Shown: positions 34,400-43,905 of the stretch, in pieces | Position numbering within the stretch: the stretch's first letter is position 1 | How the letters are laid out: the number at the start of each line of letters is the position of its first letter | DNA from: Paenibacillus sp. GM2 | GTDB taxonomy: Bacteria; Bacillota; Bacilli; Paenibacillales; Paenibacillaceae | Assembly (NCBI RefSeq): GCF_900069005.2 | Contig: NZ_LN831279.1 | Location: 1,621,453-1,685,452, forward strand | Length of the DNA stretch: 64,000 nucleotides | Reading direction: 5' to 3' | Notes under the pieces: model-generated | What the model was told of the DNA's origin: nothing | What the model saw: the letters and a program-made list of their open reading frames with translations, nothing else | Database searches by the model: none | Program-made: the position numbers and the translations under genes

Positions 34400-36612
34400 G
34401 CGGCGAAGCCAATCAGCTGTTTTATCGCTTGGCGCCATTTATTCAGGAATTTATTTACCGAAAAAGATGGGAGACGCTTCGTCCGGCCCAGGTTGAGGCG
34501 CTTAAAATTTGCATGGATACGCCGAACCATATGCTGATTGCCGCGGGAACGGCGTCGGGGAAGACGGAAGCGGCTTTTTTTCCGGCTTTGACCGAACTGC
34601 ATGAGCGTCCGTCCGCGTCCGTAGGTATTTTGTATGTCGGCCCCTTGAAGGCGCTCATTAATGACCAGTACGAACGGATCAAAGAGCTGCTACGGGATGG
34701 CAATATTCCCGCCTGGCATTGGCACGGCGATGTCTCGCAGATAGAGAAGAGCAAGCTGATGCGTAATCCGTCCGGTGTGCTGCAGATCACGCCGGAATCG
34801 CTGGAAGGGCTGCTGATGAATCGGCCCAATGCAATCCCCGCCTTGTTCCATGATCTCAGATATATCATTATCGACGAGGTTCATGCCTTTATGGGCGTGG
34901 ATCGGGGCATCCAGGTGCTGAGCCAGATCGCGCGGATCGAGAGAATGGCAAGCTGCTCGCCAAGACGTGTCGGCTTATCCGCAACGCTAAGTGACTATGA
35001 AGCAGCGAAGGCCTGGCTTGGTGCGGGCAGCAATCAGCCGGTTGACGCAGTCTCCGTGCCTGGCGGACGCAAGCTGCGGCTGCGGGTGGAGCATTTCTCG
35101 TTCCCGGATGCACGGGACGAGGAGCAGGCCGAGCATTTGCAAAATGCCCGCAAGGCCTATTACAGCTTCATCTACGACAGTACCCATTTGAAAAAAACGT
35201 TAGTATTCACCAATAGCCGTTCCGATGCGGAATTGACGACGCTGGAGCTGCGCAGGCTTGCCGCTCACCGCCATCAGCCCGATGTGTTCTACGTGCATCA
35301 CGGCAGCATCTCCGCCATGCTGCGCGAGGAAGCGGAGGCGGCGCTGAAGGATAAGCCCGGCCCGGCGGTTGCCGCCGCAACCGTGACGCTGGAGCTGGGG
35401 ATCGACCTGGGAGAGCTGGAACGAGTCGTACAGCTGGGCGCTCCTTATAGCGCCTCCAGCTTTGTGCAGCGGCTGGGCCGATCCGGGAGGCGCGGAGACG
35501 CGGCCTCCGAGATGCTGTTCGTCTGTCCGGAGGAGGAGGACGAAGATGCGATGCTGCCGGCGCGTATGCCTTGGATGCTGCTGCGGGCGATTGCAGTTAT
35601 CGAGCTTTATGTCCGCGACCGCTGGGTGGAGCCGCTGGATATTCGGCAAATGCCGATCGGTCTTCTCTACCACCAGACGATGAGTATATTGAAGAGTAAA
35701 GGGGAAGCGACGCCGGTCGAACTGGCCTCCGATGTGCTGTCGCTGCCATCCTTTAGCCGGATCTCCCCGGATACGTACAAAGTGTTCCTGAATTACTTGC
35801 TGCAGACGGATCATATTCAGTGGACCGAGCAGCAGACTTTGATTATCGGCCTTACGGGTGAGAAGATCGTGAACAACTTCCGTTTCTACGCCGTGTTCAA
35901 GGATGACGAGGAACATGCGGTATATAACGGAACAGAGGAAATTGGCTCGATTACGACCGTGCCGCCGCCTGGATACTGCTTCTCACTGGCAGGCAAGCTG
36001 TGGAAGGTCACCGAGGTGGACACCAAGCATAAGGCGGTGTACGTCAAAGAGGCCTTAGGCAAAGTGGATACCTTGTGGCTAGGGGCCGGCGGGGATATTC
36101 ATACTTTGGTTCTAAGGAAAATGCGTGAGGTGCTGGCGGATAATACGATCTATCCGTATCTTTCGCCGCAAGCCGTCAACCGGCTTGAGCGGGCTCGCCG
36201 TCTGGCGAAGGAGAGCGGACTGCTGAGATCCGCCGTCATTCCGGCTGGCGGCGACTCGTTATTTATTTTGCCATGGGTTGGCAGCAAGCAGTTCCGCACG
36301 CTGGAGCGGCTGCTCAAAAATAACCTCTCCCAGCGCCTGTCGCTCCGTTCCATCGTGCCGATGGAGCCGTATTATTTCGTGGTGGCCGGCCAAGCGGACA
36401 GTCAGGCGCTATTGGAGCAGATCCTGCTCGAATGTGGTTCTTGCGCAGATCCATCCATGTTGCTCGGGCCTGATGAAGCGCCATATTTAGGCAAGTATGA
36501 CGAGTTTGTCGCACCGGAGCTGGTGCGTCAGGCTTTTGCTGTCGACGGACTGGATGTTGAAGGGCTAAGAGCTGGACTTGAGCTTCACCACCATCAGGGA
36601 GGCTGGAAGTGA
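34396..36612 (+). CDS. DEAD/DEAH-box helicase, Lhr/BrxHI-like
   Basis: 738-residue superfamily 2 helicase. Motif I is IAAGTASGKTEAAFFP (about 48-63), motif II YIIIDEVHAFMG, motif III GLSATLSD, motif IV-like LVFTNSRSDAE, motif V TLELGIDLGELERVV and motif VI SSFVQRLGRSGRRGD. The C-terminal 300 residues resemble the accessory region of short Lhr-type helicases such as BrxHI. It is coupled to the DUF2791 ATPase by a 4-base overlap. Likely it unwinds or translocates on nucleic acid under control of the two partners; substrate and direction are unknown. Confidence 0.88.
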   Translation: MSGEANQLFYRLAPFIQEFIYRKRWETLRPAQVEALKICMDTPNHMLIAAGTASGKTEAAFFPALTELHERPSASVGILYVGPLKALINDQYERIKELLRDGNIPAWHWHGDVSQIEKSKLMRNPSGVLQITPESLEGLLMNRPNAIPALFHDLRYIIIDEVHAFMGVDRGIQVLSQIARIERMASCSPRRVGLSATLSDYEAAKAWLGAGSNQPVDAVSVPGGRKLRLRVEHFSFPDARDEEQAEHLQNARKAYYSFIYDSTHLKKTLVFTNSRSDAELTTLELRRLAAHRHQPDVFYVHHGSISAMLREEAEAALKDKPGPAVAAATVTLELGIDLGELERVVQLGAPYSASSFVQRLGRSGRRGDAASEMLFVCPEEEDEDAMLPARMPWMLLRAIAVIELYVRDRWVEPLDIRQMPIGLLYHQTMSILKSKGEATPVELASDVLSLPSFSRISPDTYKVFLNYLLQTDHIQWTEQQTLIIGLTGEKIVNNFRFYAVFKDDEEHAVYNGTEEIGSITTVPPPGYCFSLAGKLWKVTEVDTKHKAVYVKEALGKVDTLWLGAGGDIHTLVLRKMREVLADNTIYPYLSPQAVNRLERARRLAKESGLLRSAVIPAGGDSLFILPWVGSKQFRTLERLLKNNLSQRLSLRSIVPMEPYYFVVAGQADSQALLEQILLECGSCADPSMLLGPDEAPYLGKYDEFVAPELVRQAFAVDGLDVEGLRAGLELHHHQGGWK

Positions 36613-36635
36613 AATTCATAATAAGGGGATAGGAT

Positions 36636-36767
36636 ATGAAACTGGAAAGACTGATTTCCATGGCCTACATGCTCCTGAATCATGAGATTTTATCAGCTTC
36701 GGCACTCGCGGAGAAGTATAATGTATCCCAGCGGACCATTTACCGAGATATTGTCCAGTTTGGTTAG
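36636..36767 (+). pseudogene. HTH_11 (YafY/WYL-type) regulator, truncated after the HTH
   Basis: ATG 36636 follows AAGGGGATAGG, 23 bp after the helicase stop. It encodes 43 residues: LERLISMAYMLLNHEILSAS, then ALAEKYNVSQRTIYRDI, a complete HTH of the YafY/WYL regulator class. At that point the sequence switches into the repeat array (from about 36755) and stops. Intact relatives continue for about 250 residues with a ligand-sensing WYL domain. The missing part is not found in the window. Confidence 0.8.
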
Positions 36768-37960
36768 GACCCGATAAATCTGCGGTTTCGCGACCGACTC
36801 TGCTATTTCTGCGTTGCTGATTGAAACCAATATACGAAACCTGACTTAACTCTATTGCTCGGACAGTTCCGTAAGCGCAGGTGTGTAACCTATTATTCTA
36901 ACGAAACTGGGACACGCTATTTGGGCAAAATTGAGACGTAAAAGAATCTAACGAAACTACAGAACGCTATTTGGCTAAAATAAGGCCAAAACATAGCAAT
37001 TTGGGCCGAATAACGATACCCAGTTTCGTTAGAATTCGAAGCAAGGTAAATATAGCCCAATAGCGATACAGAGTTTCGTTAGAGTGTGAAGCAGGGGCGA
37101 TATAGCCAAATAGCGATCTCCGGTTACGCTAGTTAGGATGTATAGCGGGATAAATTTAGCAAATAGTTACTTTAGAGTGTGACGCAAGGCTAATATAGCT
37201 AAATAACGATACCTAGTTTCGTTAGAGTGGTAGCAAGGCAAGTATAGTCCAGTTTCGTTAGGACCCGATGAAGCTGCGGTTTCGCGACCGACTCTGCTAT
37301 TTCTGCGTTGCTGATTGAAACCAATATACGAAACCTGATTCCTCCCTAGGTTCTAACTCTATTGCTCGGACAGTTCCGTAAGCGCAGGTGTGTAACCTAT
37401 TGCGCTAACGAAACTGGGACACGTTATTTGGGCAAAATTGAGATGTAAAAAAATCTAACGAAACTACAGATCGCTATTTGGCCAAAACAAGGCCCAAACA
37501 TAGCAATTTGGGCCGAATAACGATACACAGTTTCGTTAGAATTCGAAGCAAGGTAAATATGGCCGAATAGCGATACAGAGTTTCGTTAGAGTGTGAAGCA
37601 GGGGCGATATAGTCCAATAGGGGTTCCCGATTCCGCTAGTTAGGTTGCGAAGCAGTGCTAATATAGCCCAATAGCGATACAGAGTTTCGTTAGAGTGTGA
37701 AGCAGGGGCGATATAGTCGAATAGGGGTTCCCGGTTCCGCTAGTTAGGTTGCGAAACAGTGCTAGTATAGCCGAATAGCGATACACAGTTTCATTAGAGT
37801 CTGGAGCAGGGGCGATATAGTCCAATAGGAGTCTCCGGTTACATTAGTTAGGATGTACAGCAGGGGCAAATTTAGCAATTTGTTACGTTAGAGTGTGACG
37901 CAAGGCTAAATAACAATACCTGGTTTCGTTAGAGCATGTAGCAGCGCTAATTAGCCCTGT
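36755..37960. repeat. Large array of the dispersed 50-bp repeat with a 494-bp tandem duplication (locus C)
   Basis: Two forward copies (36897, 36947) are followed by inverted ones (37009, 37059 and degenerate ones near 37109, 37160, 37201). The block starting CCAGTTTGGTTAGGACCCGA at 36755 recurs at 37249 (offset 494), again with two forward copies (about 37403, 37453) and then inverted copies at 37516, 37566, 37670, 37775 and 37910, alternating with variants whose core is GGTTCCCGATTCCGCTAG. A weak third version of the block's left end is seen near 37980-38050. Nothing coding was found in the 1.45 kb between the helicase and the AraC gene except the HTH stump. Confidence 0.88.
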
Positions 37961-38046
37961 TTTTGTTAGGGCTGGACGAGGCGGTGGCTGCGTTGGACTC
38001 TGCTATTTCTGCTTTGCTGCTGAATGCAATTGCAATCGGCATACGA

Positions 38047-38080
38047 AGCCTGATACTCCTTGGTATCAGGCTTTTCCTTT
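38047..38080 (+). terminator. Plus-strand intrinsic terminator at the right edge of the repeat array
   Basis: AGCCTGATAC (38047-38056) pairs with GTATCAGGCT (38063-38072), followed by TTTCCTTTTTT. The T-run is on the plus strand, so it ends rightward transcription from the repeat region. It overlaps the last codons of the AraC gene on the minus strand. Confidence 0.75.
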
Positions 38081-38959
38081 TTTGCGGAATTGGTAGGGAG
38101 AGATGTCTTTGTATTGTCTGAACTGCTGAATGAAGTAGCTGGAGCTTGAGAAGCCAACCTCCAGGGCGATCTCGGTCATGCTCTGATCCGTTGTCAGCAG
38201 GAGCTTCTCAGCTTCGGTAATACGGATATAGTTCAAATAGTTTGTGAAAGTCTTGCCCATGATCGCCTTGAATCTTCGGGAGAAATAGCTGTAGCTCATA
38301 TTGCACAGACGGGCTGCGGTTTGCGCATTAATATCGCTTTTATAGTTATAGTCGATATATTCGAACACCTTCTGCAGCATTTGATAGTCGCTGTCATTCA
38401 AGGAATTCGCCACTTCCCAGTTCCAATGCTGCTGTTGACGAGGCTGCCGCAGAAACCACAGGAAGACGCGGCAAATCAGCGTACGGACGGCAAGCTCAAA
38501 GCCAAAGCTTTTGGCACTGAATTCATGGTAGATCTCCCAGATCATGTCCGGGATTGGCGTATCTCTAATCTCGGAAGCCGTGAAGACGCGCTGATTGCTA
38601 GACTCAGCCAGGGTGAACGGCAGAATATATTTTGATTCTAAAAATGTCCGGGAAGTCGAGTACAGAATCTCCGGATCAAATTTGACAACGATATAGGAGA
38701 GCTCATGATCCAGAGAATAAATCGAATGCGTCTCATGGGAATGAATCAGGATGAGGTCGCCCTCACTGAGGACATAGGCTTCGCCTCCTGAATAGACCTT
38801 GGCCGTCCCGGATAGCAAATATAAGATTTCAATATACAGATGCCAGTGAGATGGCACAATGCAGCGCGGCTCTTTGCCGTAATGGATCATACTCTCATAA
38901 GGATAGTGGATCGACCCGTCCTGGGTCCGGTTGGATTCAAAATAGGGCTCGTTCATCAT
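38066..38959 (-). CDS. AraC-family regulator with cupin sensor domain
   Basis: 297 residues. The N-terminal cupin (about 25-110) has PSHWHLYIEILYLLSGTAKV and LSEGDLILIHSHETHSIY; the C-terminal pair of HTHs has NAQTAARLCNMSYSYFSRRF and MTEIALEVGFSSSSYFIQQF. Regulators of this kind sense sugars. It is divergent from the isomerase/oxidoreductase genes at 39115-41096 and probably activates them. Confidence 0.92.
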   Translation of the reverse strand: MMNEPYFESNRTQDGSIHYPYESMIHYGKEPRCIVPSHWHLYIEILYLLSGTAKVYSGGEAYVLSEGDLILIHSHETHSIYSLDHELSYIVVKFDPEILYSTSRTFLESKYILPFTLAESSNQRVFTASEIRDTPIPDMIWEIYHEFSAKSFGFELAVRTLICRVFLWFLRQPRQQQHWNWEVANSLNDSDYQMLQKVFEYIDYNYKSDINAQTAARLCNMSYSYFSRRFKAIMGKTFTNYLNYIRITEAEKLLLTTDQSMTEIALEVGFSSSSYFIQQFRQYKDISPYQFRKKGKA

Positions 38960-39114
38960 CTCATCACCTCAACCTCAGTTGCCCCGTATGCAAAAAATAA
39001 CCTTTGCGGCACCAAGAACAAATATTTGATATTTTTAAGTAGCTTCATTGTATTACTTCTTCTATGATTTTGGTATCTTTACCTTACCTAAGGATTGGGA
39101 AGGGGACATGAAAT

Positions 39115-39861
39115 ATGGAAAATATTGCGTTGCAACTTTATTCTATTAAAGAACTGACAGGTGAAGATTTTCTTGGCACCTTAAAAAAAGTAGCGGAGAT
39201 TGGCTACGACGGGGTTGAGTTTGCCGGATATTTCGGCACATCAGCGGAGCAGCTTAGGAAGTCGCTGGATGAATACGGGCTGCGAGCGGCTGGAAGTCAT
39301 ATCGGCATGCCTGATCTAACCGACAGACTGGAAGAGATGATGGATTATTCGCTTGCCATCGGCAGCCCCTATATCATCTGCCCGGGCCTACCTGAAGAGC
39401 TGCGTGAGAACGCGGATAGCTATAAGCGGGCTGCTGAGAGGTTTGATCGCATTGGCGAACGCTGCAAAGAGCAGGGGCTCCGCTTTGGCTATCACAATCA
39501 CGGCATTGAATTCCAGAAGCATGACGGGTTGACAGGCCTCGAGCTGCTGGCCCAACATACCTCGCCTGAGCATCTGTTCTTTGAACTGGATACATACTGG
39601 GCAGAATATGCCGGGTTCCGCGCTGCGGACTGGATAGAATCGTTTGCAGACCGCTGCCGAATTCTCCATATCAAGGACATGAAGAGCAAGCAGGATCAGC
39701 GCAATACGGAGATCGGCACAGGCATTCTCGATTTCGAGACCATAACGGCAGCCGGCAAGCATTTTGGCATCGAATGGTACACTGTCGAACAGGAGGAATA
39801 CGAGATTCCACAGCTGGAATCGATCGAAGCCAGCCTCCGCTATCTGCGACAAATATTATAA
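39115..39861 (+). CDS. Sugar phosphate isomerase/epimerase (xylose isomerase-like TIM barrel)
   Basis: 248-residue AP_endonuc_2-family TIM barrel. Features include IGYDGVEFAGYFG, GYHNHGIEFQ (metal-binding His and Glu), FELDTYWAEYAG, RILHIKDMKS and GIEWYTVEQEEYE, the usual metal and substrate positions of the family. It probably isomerises or dehydrates a sugar, cyclitol or keto-sugar made by the neighbouring oxidoreductase. Confidence 0.9.
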   Translation: MENIALQLYSIKELTGEDFLGTLKKVAEIGYDGVEFAGYFGTSAEQLRKSLDEYGLRAAGSHIGMPDLTDRLEEMMDYSLAIGSPYIICPGLPEELRENADSYKRAAERFDRIGERCKEQGLRFGYHNHGIEFQKHDGLTGLELLAQHTSPEHLFFELDTYWAEYAGFRAADWIESFADRCRILHIKDMKSKQDQRNTEIGTGILDFETITAAGKHFGIEWYTVEQEEYEIPQLESIEASLRYLRQIL

Positions 39862-40010
39862 ATAATCCTCGATTACGGGATCGCTGATCAGACTGAGCCC
39901 AACGTCAATCCGTTGGGTTCGGCGAACAGCGAGAGGTCATACGCTGCGACTATTACTTAAAATTGTGAAATAGAATATTTTAAAGAAGGAATGCAGGAGG
40001 AGAAGACCAC

Positions 40011-41096
40011 ATGAGCAGAACGATCAAAATTGGCATCATCGGTAGCGGGGGAATCGCGGGTGTGCATGCACGTACCTACAAGGATATCGAGGATGTCGAA
40101 ATTGTAGGAGTGGCGGATATTTTTCCGGGACGGGCGGATCATTTTATTAACAATTGGGGTCTGCAACAGGCTGTAGGATTCGATGACCATCACAAACTGC
40201 TGGAGCTGGACTTGGATGGGGTCAGTATATGTACGCCTAATGCCGCACACTACCTAACGACACTGGATGCGCTGCATGCCGGCAAGCATGTGATGGTCGA
40301 GAAGCCGATGTCGGTCACACTGGAGGAAGCGATAGGCATGGTTCAGGCTTCCAAAGAAGCTGACAAAATGCTTAATATCGGCTTCCAACCCCGATACGAT
40401 CCGAACATGGGTCTTATCAAGGAGCTTGTGCAGAGCGGACAGCTTGGCAAAGTGTACTACATGGAGACCGGTGGAGGACGCCGCCGCGGCATGCCGGGAG
40501 GAACCTTCATTCGTCAGGAGATTTCCGGCGCGGGCGCGATGGCTGATATCGGCTGCTATTCGCTCGATTTCGCCTTGAACACATTGGGATACCCTAAGCC
40601 GTTGACTGTATCGGCGTATACGTCGAATCACTTCGGCACCAATCCCAAATATCATCCGGAGGCAGACCGGTTTGATGTCGAGGATTTCGGGGTAGCGATG
40701 ATTCGCTTTGAGAATGATCTCGTGCTTAATTTCAAGACCTCCTGGGCGATGCATATGGATTCGCTCGGAGCGACGATGTTCCTTGGCACGGACGCTGGTC
40801 TCAAGGTGCTGCCTAAGAGCCAGGGGCCTTGGGGCGGCGTATGGGATGGCCATGTTGGTGCGGTATCCCTGTTCCATGACATTCAGGGGCATCATACGGA
40901 AAGCGCTATTCCTTTGATTGAACATGAGATCGATGTCTTCGCTGAGAAAATCAGGGATTTTGTGCGTGCGCTTCGCGAAGGCGGGCCAGCACCGATTCCG
41001 GGAGAACAAATTGTTCGCAATCAGGCCATTCTGGACGGCATTTTGTGCTCATCACAGACAGGACGCGAAGTTGTGATCGACATACCGGATTTCTAA
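40011..41096 (+). CDS. Gfo/Idh/MocA-family oxidoreductase
   Basis: 361 residues. NAD(P)-binding fold: [19 protein letters not shown]; the conserved EKP lysine in [11 protein letters not shown] (about 98) and substrate-side [13 protein letters not shown] with catalytic residues. Members oxidise sugars, inositols or their derivatives. It follows the TIM-barrel gene by 150 bp in the same direction, forming a small sugar-derivative pathway under the divergent AraC regulator. Confidence 0.92.
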   Translation: MSRTIKIGIIGSGGIAGVHARTYKDIEDVEIVGVADIFPGRADHFINNWGLQQAVGFDDHHKLLELDLDGVSICTPNAAHYLTTLDALHAGKHVMVEKPMSVTLEEAIGMVQASKEADKMLNIGFQPRYDPNMGLIKELVQSGQLGKVYYMETGGGRRRGMPGGTFIRQEISGAGAMADIGCYSLDFALNTLGYPKPLTVSAYTSNHFGTNPKYHPEADRFDVEDFGVAMIRFENDLVLNFKTSWAMHMDSLGATMFLGTDAGLKVLPKSQGPWGGVWDGHVGAVSLFHDIQGHHTESAIPLIEHEIDVFAEKIRDFVRALREGGPAPIPGEQIVRNQAILDGILCSSQTGREVVIDIPDF

Positions 41097-41206
41097 TCGT
41101 TATAGCAATATGGGACGAAGTGTTTGTCGTGAAGTTATCTTTTTTATCCAAATGGGACATCCTGTGGAAGGAAGCGAAAACATCTACAGGAGGAAGAATC
41201 CGCACT

Positions 41207-41743
41207 ATGAAAAAACAACTCATCTGCCTGAGCATCCTTGGTTCTCTGATGTTCGGAGTTGCACCTATGAATTCGGCTTGGGCCAAATCAGAGGAACTGC
41301 AAATCAAGACAGTGATCATCGATTCCAAAGGCGCAGAGATAGGCACAGCCGTGTTGACGCAAAAAGCAGACGCCGTCCATATCCATATCGAAGCTAAAAA
41401 TCTCCCGCCGGGAGAACACGGCATCCATTTCCATGAGACGGGAAAATGCGATCCACCGGACTTTACGTCGGCCGGGGCCCATTTCAACCCGGAAGGGAAG
41501 CAGCATGGATTCAAAAATCCGAAGGGATATCATGCGGGCGACCTGCTTAACATTACAGTCAAGGCAGATGGAACGGTTAACACCGATTTGGAGAGCAAGA
41601 CGGTGACGCTTAAGAAGGGTTCCCCAAATTCTTTGCTGAAGCCTGGCGGCACTTCGCTTATGATTCATGAAAAAGCCGATGACTACGTTACCGATCCGTC
41701 CGGCAATTCCGGAGCACGGATTGCTTGCTCAGTGATTCGTTAG
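41207..41743 (+). CDS. sodC: Secreted Cu/Zn superoxide dismutase-like protein
   Basis: 178 residues from ATG 41207 (AGGAGG upstream; the frame is open to 41045 but that part is not SodC-like). A signal peptide ends in NSAWA. The mature domain holds the copper and zinc ligands: [10 protein letters not shown] (two His), AGAHFNP, KQHGF, GYHAGDL and [10 protein letters not shown], plus the arginine in SGARIACSV. All expected ligand histidines are present, in contrast to B. subtilis YojM, which is reported to lack a copper ligand, so activity is plausible. It would protect against extracellular superoxide. Confidence 0.88.
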   Translation: MKKQLICLSILGSLMFGVAPMNSAWAKSEELQIKTVIIDSKGAEIGTAVLTQKADAVHIHIEAKNLPPGEHGIHFHETGKCDPPDFTSAGAHFNPEGKQHGFKNPKGYHAGDLLNITVKADGTVNTDLESKTVTLKKGSPNSLLKPGGTSLMIHEKADDYVTDPSGNSGARIACSVIR

Positions 41744-41769
41744 TGGAACAAGGACTTTAACACGACCTC

Positions 41770-41802
41770 AGCAGCTGAACCTATGGTTTGGCTGCTTTTT
41801 TG
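41770..41802 (+). terminator. Intrinsic terminator after sodC
   Basis: AGCAGC-tg-AACC-tat-GGTT-tg-GCTGCT (41770-41796) followed by TTTTT. The nested stem is well formed. Confidence 0.85.
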
Positions 41803-42016
41803 CTGCATGCCAGAAGACTTAATAGCAATTTACAATTCCAATAATAGGTAAAAATGCTCATATCTGTTCCGTTCTGCTTGCTTTATACTTGAAGGGACAA
41901 CCCGTGTTTAATCGGCATCAAAAAGCCTGTTAGGAAGGGAGGATAGAGATCCTTCAGCTGACAAGCGTGGACCCGCAAACATAAGAATCAACCGAAAATA
42001 AAAAGGAGTGATTCGT

Positions 42017-43831
42017 ATGTCTAGCAGTATCCGCAATATTCATTCGTTGTTCTATAAGCTGGGATTATGCCTTCTGGTCCTGGTTCTTGGCTTATCTTTT
42101 ACAGAGACTATGGCAATGGCCTCGCCTGTGACACTAAGTCCGATCGGTGACTCTTATGTGCATCAAGGCAACTCCTCCTCCAATTATGGAGCCTCTACAT
42201 CTTTGTATGTCAAGAATGATACGGCGAGCTCTCGCCAAGCCTTCCTGAAATTTAATCTCTCCGGAATTTCAAATGTAACGAGCGCAAAGCTCAGAATTTA
42301 CGGAAGCTCATCATACAATACGGTTCTATCCGCCTATCAGACTGCTGATAACTGGAATGAATCGACGATCACCTGGAACAATAAGCCGGTCCAGGGAAGC
42401 TTGGCCGGCAGCGTTCCGATGAATACGACCGCAGTCTATTATGAATTAGATGTGACCGGCTATGTAGCGGCAGAAGCGGCCGGAGACGGCATTGTCTCCT
42501 TCATGCTTCAAGAAAGCGCAGGCAAGTACACGACACTGAACAGCAGGGAGAAGGGCGTGAATGGGCCGGAGCTTATCATTAGTGGCAGCAGCACTCATCC
42601 TGGCGGTAATGAGCAGCCTCCTGCAGCCCCAACGCATGTTACTGGTGTTGCGACTTCAGGTACGCAGATCCAATTAAGCTGGAGCCCGGCCGAGGCCAGC
42701 GGCGGAGTTGCGGGGTATGAAGTATTTCGCAATGGGAATTTGGCAGCGGATACAGCGGGGGTCTTTTTTCTGGATAGCGCGTTGGATTCGGATACGTTGT
42801 ACAGCTACTACGTTATAGCCAGAGACAGCGCGGGCAACCGTTCAGCGCCCAGTAGCACGGTGATGGTTAGAACGCTGGCTGATTCAGGCTCGACTCCGGT
42901 CTGTAGCAGCGCGCTGAACAGCGCTGTTGCTATTCAGAATGCCATGCGGACGGCCATGCCCGGCGACATTATTGCGATTGCTCCAGGCACCTACACAGGA
43001 GTAAAGGCGACAAGCGGGGATCCCGGAGGCCAAGGATTATTCTATTCCGGTCAAAATGGCACGGAAGCCGCACCGATCCTGCTGACGAGCTGTGATCCGG
43101 ACAACCCGGCTGTACTAAAAGGAACAAGCGTGAACGACGGGTCCTACGGCATCCATTTAACCGGAGATTATTGGCAAATCCGCAATATGGAAATCGATAC
43201 GGCACAAAAGGGGATCGTGATTGATCACGGCAACAATAATCTGCTTCATGGCCTGAAAATACATCAGATCGGTGACGAGGGGGTTCATTTTCGCGATGGC
43301 AGCTCGTATAACAGGTTGGAGTATTCCACGATCTATAATACGGGTAAATATCAGCCGGGTTATGGGGAAGGGGCTTATGTCGGCTCGGATTCCAGCTCCA
43401 ATTATGAACATCTGGTGTACGACAATGTAATCAGCCATACGATATTTGATGGCGGGATCACAGCGGAGCATATCGATATCAAGGAAGGGGCAAGTGGAAC
43501 GATTGTTGAGTATTGCACTTTTAATGGCACGGGCATCAGCGGAGCGAATAGCGCGGATAGCTTCATTGATGTCAAAGGTGTAAATACGATCGTTCGCTAT
43601 AATCAGGGCTATCGCAACGGCAATGCCAATATTACGGATGCATTCCAGGTTCGGACGCATGGAACGGCGTATCCGACCGGGCAGAATAATTCTTTTGACC
43701 ATAACACGGTTCATCTTGATGATTCAGCGGGTTATGTCGTGTATGCTACCGGTGCGGCTGCGGGAACGACAGCCCATGATGATGTGCGGATTGGCGGCGG
43801 CAACCTGTATAACAACAACGTCAACAAGTGA
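42017..43831 (+). CDS. Secreted CBM96/DNRLRE - fibronectin III - parallel beta-helix protein
   Basis: 604 residues from ATG 42017 behind AAAAGGAG (GTG 42008 is inside that site). Signal peptide, cleavage near MAMASP. Residues about 35-190 are a DNRLRE/CBM96-type carbohydrate-binding domain (SYVHQGNSSSNYGASTSLYV, ...). Residues about 195-285 are a fibronectin III domain (APTHVTGVATSGTQIQLSWS). The remainder is a right-handed parallel beta-helix with repeated N-x-I/L-x-G turns, such as NNNLLHGLKIHQIGDEGVHF. Such helices belong to polysaccharide lyases (pectate or alginate type), but no catalytic residue can be assigned with certainty. It probably binds and attacks plant or microbial polysaccharide. 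Confidence 0.82.
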   Translation: MSSSIRNIHSLFYKLGLCLLVLVLGLSFTETMAMASPVTLSPIGDSYVHQGNSSSNYGASTSLYVKNDTASSRQAFLKFNLSGISNVTSAKLRIYGSSSYNTVLSAYQTADNWNESTITWNNKPVQGSLAGSVPMNTTAVYYELDVTGYVAAEAAGDGIVSFMLQESAGKYTTLNSREKGVNGPELIISGSSTHPGGNEQPPAAPTHVTGVATSGTQIQLSWSPAEASGGVAGYEVFRNGNLAADTAGVFFLDSALDSDTLYSYYVIARDSAGNRSAPSSTVMVRTLADSGSTPVCSSALNSAVAIQNAMRTAMPGDIIAIAPGTYTGVKATSGDPGGQGLFYSGQNGTEAAPILLTSCDPDNPAVLKGTSVNDGSYGIHLTGDYWQIRNMEIDTAQKGIVIDHGNNNLLHGLKIHQIGDEGVHFRDGSSYNRLEYSTIYNTGKYQPGYGEGAYVGSDSSSNYEHLVYDNVISHTIFDGGITAEHIDIKEGASGTIVEYCTFNGTGISGANSADSFIDVKGVNTIVRYNQGYRNGNANITDAFQVRTHGTAYPTGQNNSFDHNTVHLDDSAGYVVYATGAAAGTTAHDDVRIGGGNLYNNNVNK

Positions 43832-43856
43832 TCTATGGATGGCTACCAGAATGAGA

Positions 43857-43889
43857 AAATCCGCCCAGCTTCTTCGCTGTAGCGGATTT
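43857..43889. terminator. Weak hairpin after the beta-helix gene
   Basis: AAATCCGC (43857-43864) pairs with GCGGATTT (43882-43889). It lies between convergent genes but has no long T-run, so termination is only possible. Confidence 0.4.
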
Positions 43890-43905
43890 CACGTCAAGCT
43901 GTTGA

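Noticed and set aside
31320-36612. Full BREX system
   Set aside because: Only BrxD-like and BrxHI-like genes are present. No PglX methylase, PglZ, PglW, PglY, BrxA, BrxB or BrxC is found in the flanks, which hold a serine hydrolase, DUF5680, repeats and an AraC gene.
36897-37933. CRISPR array or degenerate CRISPR
   Set aside because: The 50-bp period repeats have related, not unique, intervening sequence, change orientation, and occur at other loci as inverted pairs.
41045-41206. Longer N-terminus for the SodC protein
   Set aside because: The extra 54 residues overlap the end of the oxidoreductase gene and would hide the signal peptide that begins at 41207.
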